From an uncultured Muribaculaceae bacterium (GTDB taxonomy: Bacteria; Bacteroidota; Bacteroidia; Bacteroidales; Muribaculaceae): a stretch of DNA of 28,762 nt. Each line of letters opens with the position of its first letter. Position 1 is the first letter of the stretch. The stretch is taken from contig CAJUAF010000029.1 in the NCBI GenBank assembly GCA_910584365.1, positions 1-28,762 on the forward strand, given 5' to 3'. Positions 23,163 to 28,762 of the stretch are shown one piece after another. Both the position numbers and the translations under genes were made by a program. The notes beneath the pieces are model-generated. The model was not told the origin of the DNA. It was given only the letters and a program-made list of their open reading frames with translations, and ran no database searches.

Positions 23163-23753
23163 ATGAAGCGTACACTCCTTACGATAATGTCCGTCTTCCT
23201 GACGGCGATAGTCTCTATGGCCATCTCTCCCCAGCTGGCCTGTGACAAGCTCTTTTCCGAGAAGAACAAGACCAACCCCAACGTGTCGATAACCATTATA
23301 AACTCTACCGGGAATTCCTTCCGGAGCATCCGCGTGGAGGGGGACCGGAAACTCGTTGAGGAGATGGAGCGTCTGCTGAAAGAGGACCGGAAACGGGCCA
23401 GCAATACCGTCGAGAAATATCGCGGAGGCCATGCCTATAAGCTGATTCTCAATATCTCCGGCGATGACGGGATGGTCAGCATCGGTTTTGACCGTTATTC
23501 CGACTCGGAGGCCAAGCTGTTCATCTCGGAACCCGCCTCGGGAGTGTCATCGGAGTTTGAGATAGAAATGCCAGATGGCGAGGGCTGTGGAGACCGCCAC
23601 GTTAAGAGAGTGCTTGGTTCCCTCCTGGGGAATCTCGATACAGTGATCGCACAGGTCGAGAACTCCCTGGGACACACCGTCTACTTCGTGACCGACAACG
23701 ACAGCGTATCGTCTTCCGTTACAATCGACGGGGAAGTTTTCGAGACTGACTGA
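23163..23753 (+). CDS. Secreted hypothetical protein whose 3' end overlaps an antisense gene
   Basis: The 196-residue product starts with a signal peptide (MKRTLLTIMSVFLTAIVSMA) and then has a compact alpha/beta part (SITIINSTGNSFRSIRVEGDRKLVEEMERLLKEDRKRASNTVEKYRGG, HAYKLILNISG, MVSIGFDR). I recognise no family with confidence. It is the third gene of the sigma-factor operon, so it may be a sensor or target of that system. The final 69 codons (from residue 129, position 23547 on) lie entirely antisense to the conserved C-terminal part of the RNA methyltransferase gene. That tail is Gly/Asp/Val-rich and may be unconserved. The original stop codon may have been lost. Confidence 0.62.
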   Translation: MKRTLLTIMSVFLTAIVSMAISPQLACDKLFSEKNKTNPNVSITIINSTGNSFRSIRVEGDRKLVEEMERLLKEDRKRASNTVEKYRGGHAYKLILNISGDDGMVSIGFDRYSDSEAKLFISEPASGVSSEFEIEMPDGEGCGDRHVKRVLGSLLGNLDTVIAQVENSLGHTVYFVTDNDSVSSSVTIDGEVFETD

Positions 23754-24077
23754 TCCTTTGGCCAGCTCGAGGGCGCAGAGGGTGTAGCCCTCCCGGCGCA
23801 GTTCCCGCGCGGCCTCGGTTGATGAAGGGCGGTATTCCCATCTGACGGAGTCCTCGGCTCCGAGGGCCGTCTTGTGGATTTCCACCGAGGGGGGAGTGGC
23901 GGTGATGCCGCAGAGCATCAGCCTTTCCACGCGGAAGGCGTCCGACGTGCGGAATATCGAGCCGATATTGTTCAGGCTCCGGATATTGTCCAGCACTATC
24001 GTAAGGGGGATTTTCTTTTTGGCGCGGTAGGTCTCGAGGGTGTCGCGCCCCATGTCGAGGATTGTCTTTTTTTCCAT
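23547..24077 (-). CDS. TrmH/SpoU-family RNA 2'-O-methyltransferase
   Basis: A 176-residue SPOUT methyltransferase that transfers a methyl group from SAM to a ribose 2'-OH in tRNA or rRNA. All three family motifs are present. Motif 1 is DNIRSLNNIGSIFRTSDAF (30-48). Motif 2 is VVVGHEVDGVSQ (126-137). Motif 3 is CIEIPQEGTKHSLNVAVSTALAIW (146-169), which forms the trefoil knot. There is no N-terminal substrate-binding domain, so it is a short SpoU protein as is common in Bacteroidales; the target RNA is not readable. The 3' end of the gene, containing motifs 2 and 3, overlaps the convergent secreted-protein gene by 207 bases. Its promoter is likely at 24109-24116. Confidence 0.9.
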   Translation of the reverse strand: MEKKTILDMGRDTLETYRAKKKIPLTIVLDNIRSLNNIGSIFRTSDAFRVERLMLCGITATPPSVEIHKTALGAEDSVRWEYRPSSTEAARELRREGYTLCALELAKGSVSLENFPVDCNGRRYAVVVGHEVDGVSQGVLDLCDHCIEIPQEGTKHSLNVAVSTALAIWHFYLKLR

Positions 24078-24108
24078 CTTTGGGTCAGATTGCCGGGTTT
24101 TCAGACTG

Positions 24109-24135
24109 CAAAGTTACGATTTTTCCGTAACTTTG
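24109..24135. promoter_or_regulatory. Divergent promoter with overlapping outward -7 elements
   Basis: CAAAGTTACG (24109-24118) and CGTAACTTTG (24126-24135) form a perfect 10-bp inverted repeat around ATTTTTC. Each arm contains a TAACTTTG -7 element: one points left to the methyltransferase gene, one right to rbfA. No good TTTG -33 is found at the usual spacing for either. Confidence 0.6.
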
Positions 24136-24203
24136 TACTCCCTGACGGTGTTATACTTCAGGACGACTTCCCGGCCGTCAGGAAAAACAGTAATATCATC
24201 ATT

Positions 24204-24596
24204 ATGGAAACAACCCGTCAAGCAAAAATAGCCCGCCTGCTCCAGAAGGAGCTGAGCGAGATTCTTCGTCTCCAGACCGCTAAGACCCACGGCATCCTGA
24301 TTTCAGTATCTTCCGTAAGGGTAAGCCCCGATCTGTCCGTGGCTAAGGCCTACCTGTCGATTTTCCCCTCCGCCCAGGCGCAGACTATCCTCGAGAACCT
24401 GACACGCAACGCCCGCACAATCCGTTATGACCTGGGGCAGAAAGTGCGTTTCCAGCTGCGCAAGGTACCCGAACTGGCGTTCTATCTCGACGATTCCCTG
24501 GACTATGCAGAGAATATCGACCGTCTGCTGGGCCAGGAGGCCAAAGAACTCTCCGCCGCGCCCGACGCCTCCGCTTCCGGCAAGGAAGAAGAATAA
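24204..24596 (+). CDS. rbfA: 30S ribosome-binding factor A
   Basis: RbfA is a small KH-fold protein that binds the immature 30S subunit and helps 16S rRNA 5'-end processing and cold adaptation. The 130-residue product starts METTRQAKIARLLQKELSEILR, the normal N-terminal helix. It continues with ILISVSSVRVSPDLSVAKAYLSIFP (the family signature around the strand before the central helix) and IRYDLGQKVRFQLRKVPELAFYLDDSLDYAENIDRLL. The frame is open back to 23874 over the methyltransferase gene; the start at ATG 24204 is chosen from the family N-terminus and the promoter at 24128-24135. The acidic tail EAKELSAAPDASASGKEEE is species-specific. It is followed 67 bases later by ruvB. Confidence 0.93.
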   Translation: METTRQAKIARLLQKELSEILRLQTAKTHGILISVSSVRVSPDLSVAKAYLSIFPSAQAQTILENLTRNARTIRYDLGQKVRFQLRKVPELAFYLDDSLDYAENIDRLLGQEAKELSAAPDASASGKEEE

Positions 24597-24646
24597 GGGG
24601 AAGGTTAAAACCCGCGAAAAAACTCGGGAATTACGCTGATTTTGCG

Positions 24647-24654
24647 TAATTTTG
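24647..24654 (+). promoter_or_regulatory. Possible -7 element for ruvB
   Basis: TAATTTTG matches TAnnTTTG but ends only 9 bases before the ruvB start codon, and no TTTG is present at -33 spacing. If used, it would give a nearly leaderless transcript. Confidence 0.3.
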
Positions 24655-24663
24655 CGGTAGATT

Positions 24664-25695
24664 ATGGAAGAAGAAGATTACGACATCCGCCGCGAGGCCG
24701 CGCGCTCCGAGTCAGACAACGATTTCGAGCGGGCACTGCGTCCGCGCCGTTTCGACGACTTTTCCGGTCAGGACAAGGTCGTCGAAAACCTGCGCGTGTT
24801 CGTCCAGGCGGCCCGTATGCGCGGCGAGGCCCTCGACCATCTGCTTCTCTACGGCCCTCCCGGCCTGGGGAAGACCACTCTGTCGGCCATCATCGCCAAT
24901 GAACTCGGGGTGGGATTCAAGGTCACTTCCGGGCCGGTCCTCGACAAGCCGGGCGACCTGGCCGGAATTCTTACGTCCCTGGAGGAGAACGACGTGCTGT
25001 TCATCGATGAAATCCACCGCCTCAGTCCCGTCGTGGAGGAATATCTCTACTCGGCGATGGAGGATTACCGCATAGACATCATGATCGACAAGGGGCCCGG
25101 AGCGCGGTCGGTGCAGCTGTCGCTGTCGCCGTTCACCCTTATCGGCGCCACTACCCGCAGCGGCCTGCTGACTTCTCCGTTGCGCGCCCGCTTCGGCATA
25201 CCCTGCCATCTTGAATATTACGACCACGAGATTCTCGAGCGCATCATCCTCCGCTCGGCCCGTCTGCTGGGGGTGAAATGCAGCGGCGAGGCCGCTCATG
25301 AGGTAGCCCTGCGCTCGCGCGGCACTCCCCGTATCGCCAACCGCCTGTTGCGGCGGGTGCGCGACTTCGCCATGGTGAAGGGTTCCGGTGCCATCGATCC
25401 GGATATAGCCCGATATGCCCTGGAGGCGCTCAATATCGACCGCTACGGTCTCGATGAAATCGACAATAAGATTCTCTCGACGATCATCACCAAGTTCCGC
25501 GGAGGTCCTGTCGGGCTGACCACCATCGCCACCGCCCTGGGCGAGGACGCCGGGACGGTGGAGGAGGTCTATGAGCCTTTCCTTATCAAGGAGGGGTTCA
25601 TCAAGCGTACACCCCGCGGACGCGAGGTTACGGACCTGGCGTGGGAACACCTGGGAATCAACCGCCTGACGTTCGACCGCGGGCTGTTCGACTGA
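24664..25695 (+). CDS. ruvB: Holliday junction branch migration helicase subunit RuvB
   Basis: RuvB is the hexameric AAA+ motor that, with RuvA, drives branch migration of Holliday junctions in recombinational repair. The 343-residue product is of normal length. Walker A is GPPGLGKT (64-71), Walker B DEIH (114-117), and sensor 1 GATTR (160-164); SPLRARFG (170-177) carries the arginine finger region. The C-terminal winged-helix DNA-binding domain includes ILSTIITKFRGGPVGLTTIATALGED and IKRTPRGREVTDLAWEHLG. It is followed 63 bases later by a flippase gene, an arrangement that I remember as common in Bacteroidales. Confidence 0.96.
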   Translation: MEEEDYDIRREAARSESDNDFERALRPRRFDDFSGQDKVVENLRVFVQAARMRGEALDHLLLYGPPGLGKTTLSAIIANELGVGFKVTSGPVLDKPGDLAGILTSLEENDVLFIDEIHRLSPVVEEYLYSAMEDYRIDIMIDKGPGARSVQLSLSPFTLIGATTRSGLLTSPLRARFGIPCHLEYYDHEILERIILRSARLLGVKCSGEAAHEVALRSRGTPRIANRLLRRVRDFAMVKGSGAIDPDIARYALEALNIDRYGLDEIDNKILSTIITKFRGGPVGLTTIATALGEDAGTVEEVYEPFLIKEGFIKRTPRGREVTDLAWEHLGINRLTFDRGLFD

Positions 25696-25758
25696 TCCGT
25701 GCGGTTGATCCGCCGGCAATGGAAAAAGTTTTTTTAGCATACTCTCTTAATTCAGAAG

Positions 25759-27237
25759 ATGGCTTCAATCAAGTCGCTGTTCAAAGATACGGCCATTTAT
25801 GGCGTAAGCTCGATAGTGGGACGGTTCCTGAACTGGTGTCTGGTCCCGATGTACACCTATCTGTTCGCGGCCCAGGAATACGGTATCGTCACCAACATCT
25901 ACGCTTACGTGGCCCTGGCGCTCGTTATCCTGACCTACGGGATGGAGACCGGTTTCTTCCGTTTCGCCAACCATGACCGCTGGAAGGATCCCGGCGAGGT
26001 GTACTCCACGGCGCTGATTTCGCTGGGAGTATCGTCGATGCTGTTTATCGTGGCCGGCTGTGTGCTTTCCCCCGAGATGGCCCGCTGGCTCGACTGCGGC
26101 GCCCATCCGTCGTTTATATGGATGATGGTGATTACGGTGGGGGTTGACGCCTATACTTCCCTGCCGTTCGCCTATCTGCGCTACAAGAAGCGCCCGATGC
26201 GGTTCGCGACGCTTAAACTTGTGAACATTGGCCTGAACATCGGCCTGAATCTGTTCTTTATCCTTCTCTGCCCTTGGCTTCAGCGGGTGGCCCCTGCCGT
26301 GATTGACTGGTTCTATGACCCCTCTTTCGGAATCGGATATATTTTTCTGGCCAATCTGATCAGTTCGCTGGTGGTCCTGATGCTCCTGCTGCCCGAAATC
26401 AGCGGCGCCTCTTACCGGTTCAACGGACGCCTGTGGAAGGAGATGATAATTTACAGTTATCCGATTCTGATTCTCGGCATCGCCGGAATCATGAACCAGA
26501 CGCTCGACAAGATTCTCTATCCCATGCTGATTCCCGACCGGGCCGAGGCTATGGCCGGACTGGGTGTCTACGGCGCCAACTATAAGATTGCCATCGTGAT
26601 GGTTATGTTCACCCAGGCGTTCCGCTTCGCCTACGAGCCGTTTATTTTCGCCCAGAACAAGGAGGCGGCTCCCGGCGATAAAAACGCCTCCTACCGCCAG
26701 GCGATGAACTGGTTCGTGGCTTTCGGGCTGGTAATCTTCCTGGGGGTGATGTTCTATCTGCCCGTCCTGCGTTATTTTATCTCCCCCAGATATTTCGAGG
26801 GACTGAAAGTTGTCCCGATAATCATGATGGCCGAGCTTTTCGCCGGAATCTTCTTCAACCTCTCTTTATGGTATAAGCTCTCCGACCGCACTATCTGGGG
26901 TACCTGGTTTTCACTCATGGGACTGGGTGTGACGGTGTTGCTTAACGTGCTGTTCGTGCCGCATTTCGGTTATATGGCCTGCGCGTGGGCCGCCCTGGGG
27001 TGCTACGGGTTCATGATGGTGGCAAGCTGGGCTGTCGGCAACCGGAAATATCCTATCGGTTATGACCTGAAGCTGCTGGGGCTTTATTTCCTGGCCGCCA
27101 TGCTGCTCTGGGGAGCCTCGATGCTGATGACCGTCGGCAACAACTGGATTGATTTCCCCCTCCGGGCGCTCCTGCTGGCCCTCTTCGGCGGCTGCGTGCT
27201 TTTCCTGAATCGCATCCCGGCTTTGCGGACCCGCTGA
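25759..27237 (+). CDS. Polysaccharide flippase-like membrane protein (Wzx/MATE superfamily)
   Basis: A 492-residue polytopic protein with about 12-14 transmembrane helices. The N-terminus MASIKSLFKDTAIYGVSSIVGRFLNWCLVPMYTYLF is the signature of the polysaccharide transport family, whose members flip lipid-linked oligosaccharides to the outer face of the inner membrane. Other matches are ATLKLVNIGLNIGLNLFFILL (helices 5-6) and YSYPILILGIAGIMNQTLDKILYPMLIP, with the internal symmetry of the fold. Alternative substrate classes in the same superfamily (lipid II-type) cannot be excluded. A GT4 glycosyltransferase gene follows after 19 bases, which suggests a joint role in cell-surface glycan or glycolipid assembly. 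Confidence 0.85.
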   Translation: MASIKSLFKDTAIYGVSSIVGRFLNWCLVPMYTYLFAAQEYGIVTNIYAYVALALVILTYGMETGFFRFANHDRWKDPGEVYSTALISLGVSSMLFIVAGCVLSPEMARWLDCGAHPSFIWMMVITVGVDAYTSLPFAYLRYKKRPMRFATLKLVNIGLNIGLNLFFILLCPWLQRVAPAVIDWFYDPSFGIGYIFLANLISSLVVLMLLLPEISGASYRFNGRLWKEMIIYSYPILILGIAGIMNQTLDKILYPMLIPDRAEAMAGLGVYGANYKIAIVMVMFTQAFRFAYEPFIFAQNKEAAPGDKNASYRQAMNWFVAFGLVIFLGVMFYLPVLRYFISPRYFEGLKVVPIIMMAELFAGIFFNLSLWYKLSDRTIWGTWFSLMGLGVTVLLNVLFVPHFGYMACAWAALGCYGFMMVASWAVGNRKYPIGYDLKLLGLYFLAAMLLWGASMLMTVGNNWIDFPLRALLLALFGGCVLFLNRIPALRTR

Positions 27238-27256
27238 TTTATCCTCGGAATCCATT

Positions 27257-28486
27257 ATGAAGATAGCCCTTCTCAGCACAAACTACGATCTCGGGGGCGC
27301 CGCTGTCGTTACGGCGCGTCTCTGCGACGCTCTCTGTGCCCTGGGGCATGACGCCCGTATGGTGGTGGCCCGTCCCGGCGCCCTCCGCGACGGGACGAAA
27401 AGCGGAGGCACTCCCGCAGAGGTCGTGGGGAAGTTCCGATGGGGGAGGGCTTTTTTGGCTGAGCGGGCCGAGCTGTTCCTGAGAGGTGTACGCCGCAAGG
27501 ACCTTTTCAAGGTGTCGACCGGGCGCTTCGGGGCGTCGCTACCCCGGCATCCTTTTGTCCGAGAGGCCGACGCGGTGATGGTGAACTGGGCGTCGCAGGG
27601 GTTCCTCTCCCTGGATGATTTCGAGGCGATTCTTGACACTGGGCGCCCCGTAATCTACACGATGCATGATCTCTGGGCCGCCACTGCCCTGTGCCATATC
27701 CCCGGCGACTGCGACCGTTACGCCGATGGTTCCGACTGCCGGGAGTGCCCGTATGTTCAGGGTAGGGCCGGCCGCGGACTCCCCCGTGAAATATGGGACC
27801 GTAAACGGCGTATTTTCAGCTATCCGAATCTGCGCATTGTGGCCGTCAGCACCGACCAGGCCCGGCGCGCCTCCATCAGCCCCCTGCTTGCCGGAAAAGA
27901 CATCGAAGTGATTCCCCATCCCTTTCCGGCCGAACTCTACACTGTCGGCGAGAAACTTTCCCCCGAAGGGAAACGCCTTATAGTCATGGCTGCCGCGCGC
28001 CTCGACGACCCTGTCAAAGACCTCCCCGCCGCGGTAGAGGCCCTGAATATATTCGCGGAGGAAAACTCCGCGCTGGCCTCCGGCGTCGAAGTCTCCTTTG
28101 TCGGCGAACTCCGCGACTCCACCCTCCTGGCTCCCCTGACGCTCCCCCACAGCCATCTCGGCCTCCTTCCCCCCGCCAGCCTCCGCGACCTTTACAGCCG
28201 CGCCTCCGTCATCATCTCCTCCTCCCGCTACGAGACTCTGGGCGCCACACTCATCGAAGGGATGGCCTCCGGCGCCATCCCCGTTTCCTTCCCCGAGGGA
28301 GGCCGCTCCGACATCATCACCGACTCCGTCACCGGCTACCTCGCCACCCCCCATACCCCTGCTTCCCTTGCCGCCTCCATTGCCCGCGCCCTTACCTCTC
28401 CCATTGCCCCCTCCCTCCTGCGCTCCTCCGTAGAGTCCCGCTTCTCCGCCCCCGCCGTCGCCCGCCGCTATCTCTCCCTCCTCTGA
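27257..28486 (+). CDS. Family 4 (GT-B fold) glycosyltransferase
   Basis: A 409-residue glycosyltransferase expected to add a sugar from a nucleotide-sugar donor to a surface glycan at the cytoplasmic side of the membrane. The N-terminal Rossmann half has MKIALLSTNYDLGGAAVVTARLCDALCALGHD with the GGA loop. A four-cysteine segment follows (CHIPGDCDRY, DCRECPY), of the kind seen in capsule-cluster GT4 enzymes. The C-terminal half has VIPHPF, RLDDPVKDL and the EX7E motif in SRYETLGATLIEGMASGAIPV, with the donor-site GGRSDII. The start lies 19 bases after the flippase stop, so both are co-transcribed. Codon use in the last 400 bases becomes extremely C-rich. Donor and acceptor are unknown. Confidence 0.88.
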   Translation: MKIALLSTNYDLGGAAVVTARLCDALCALGHDARMVVARPGALRDGTKSGGTPAEVVGKFRWGRAFLAERAELFLRGVRRKDLFKVSTGRFGASLPRHPFVREADAVMVNWASQGFLSLDDFEAILDTGRPVIYTMHDLWAATALCHIPGDCDRYADGSDCRECPYVQGRAGRGLPREIWDRKRRIFSYPNLRIVAVSTDQARRASISPLLAGKDIEVIPHPFPAELYTVGEKLSPEGKRLIVMAAARLDDPVKDLPAAVEALNIFAEENSALASGVEVSFVGELRDSTLLAPLTLPHSHLGLLPPASLRDLYSRASVIISSSRYETLGATLIEGMASGAIPVSFPEGGRSDIITDSVTGYLATPHTPASLAASIARALTSPIAPSLLRSSVESRFSAPAVARRYLSLL

Positions 28487-28573
28487 TTTCCCTATCCCCT
28501 CCTCTCCCCTGTTCCTTTCCCTTAGCTTTCTTTCCCTTCTTTTTTTCGCAGAATTCCCCTTCCTTTTTTCCGT

Positions 28574-28629
28574 CCGCGCTGCCTGTCCTGTGGTCCGCCC
28601 ATAGGCGGACTCCCGGCGCCCGTGGCGCC
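28574..28629 (-). repeat. REP-like 56-bp repeat, copy 2 (inverted)
   Basis: The reverse complement matches 9647-9702 at 52 of 56 positions and holds the same two palindromes (GGCGCC-type and GTCCGCC-TATG-GGCGGAC). It lies between the convergent glycosyltransferase gene and the tRNA-Asn gene, next to a polypyrimidine tract (28487-28573). Confidence 0.85.
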
Positions 28630-28672
28630 CGCTCTCTTCCTCGTGCAAAAGCAACTTAAAAAATGATATAGC

Positions 28673-28710
28673 AAAAAAGGCCGGGATGCAAACGGCATCC
28701 GGCCTTTTTT
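28673..28710. terminator. Bidirectional terminator between the glycosyltransferase and tRNA-Asn genes
   Basis: AAAAAAGGCCGGGATGC pairs with GCATCCGGCCTTTTTT (one bulged G), with an AAACG-like loop. T-runs are present on both strands, so it can end transcription from either side. Confidence 0.85.
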
Positions 28711-28712
28711 GG

Positions 28713-28762
28713 CGCTTCAGGATGGGCTTGAACCAACGACCCCCTGATTAACAGTCAGGTGC
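28713..28762 (-). tRNA. tRNA-Asn (anticodon GTT), 3' part only
   Basis: Read on the minus strand, the anticodon arm is CCTGA-CTGTTAA-TCAGG with anticodon GTT (28752-28750). A GGGTC variable loop, the T arm GTTGG-TTCAAGC-CCATC and the acceptor strand CTGAAGC with discriminator G follow. CCA is encoded directly after it (28712-28710). The T stem has one U-U mismatch (positions 50-64). The D arm and the 5' acceptor strand lie outside the window, so the acceptor stem cannot be verified. Confidence 0.85.

Noticed and set aside
1..28762. CRISPR array, complete prophage, insertion sequence or integrase
   Set aside because: No spaced repeat array, transposase, integrase or terminase was seen on either strand.

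Overview
The window looks like a chromosomal segment of a Bacteroidales bacterium, most likely of the Muribaculaceae/Porphyromonadaceae side of the order. Reasons: several promoters match the Bacteroidetes form TTTG-N19/20-TAnnTTTG, and the families present are typical of the group (a CXXX-repeat RiPP maturase pair, a BspA-like leucine-rich repeat protein, a PEGA protein, a KilA-N protein, and an MFP-RND-OMF pump with lipoprotein adaptor and channel). Core genes are GC-rich. Three stretches are visibly more AT-rich and look acquired: about 1-2690, about 6780-7690, and the last 160 codons of the PEGA gene.

Layout: (1) 1-3481, a tightly overlapping operon with the C-terminal part of a radical SAM peptide maturase, its partner maturase, a 90-residue accessory protein, then tatA and tatC. 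This suggests a ribosomally made CXXX-repeat peptide that is modified and exported by the Tat translocase. The precursor would lie upstream, and the radical SAM cysteine motif is missing at the window edge. (2) 3657-9544, single genes on the plus strand: a secreted BspA-like protein, a stand-alone lpxA with a textbook promoter, a KilA-N protein in an AT-rich pocket, and a PEGA protein with a C-terminal DUF1566-like domain. (3) 9870-15952 on the minus strand, a complete tripartite RND efflux operon (adaptor, pump, outer-membrane channel). The pump carries an extra hydrophobic insert.

(4) 16182-21211 on the minus strand, a six-gene set of virion-like genes: a scaffold-like disordered protein, an HK97/SU10-like major capsid protein with an N-terminal transmembrane extension, a connector-like protein, a P22-type portal, and two small unknown proteins. 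No terminase, protease, tail, lysis, integrase or replication gene is visible, and composition resembles the host genes. This is the best candidate for an undescribed system, for example a domesticated, membrane-associated capsid. (5) 21459-21953, a consensus promoter followed by about 450 nt without a credible ORF and ending in a terminator-like hairpin, a candidate noncoding RNA. (6) 22082-23753, an ECF sigma factor, a membrane protein that is probably its anti-sigma factor, and a secreted protein whose 3' end runs 207 nt antisense into an RNA methyltransferase gene.

(7) 24204-28486, plus-strand housekeeping and envelope genes: rbfA, ruvB, a Wzx-type flippase and a GT4 glycosyltransferase. 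The window ends in a minus-strand tRNA-Asn. A 56-bp REP-like element occurs twice in opposite orientation (9647-9702 and 28574-28629), each time in a convergent intergenic region.
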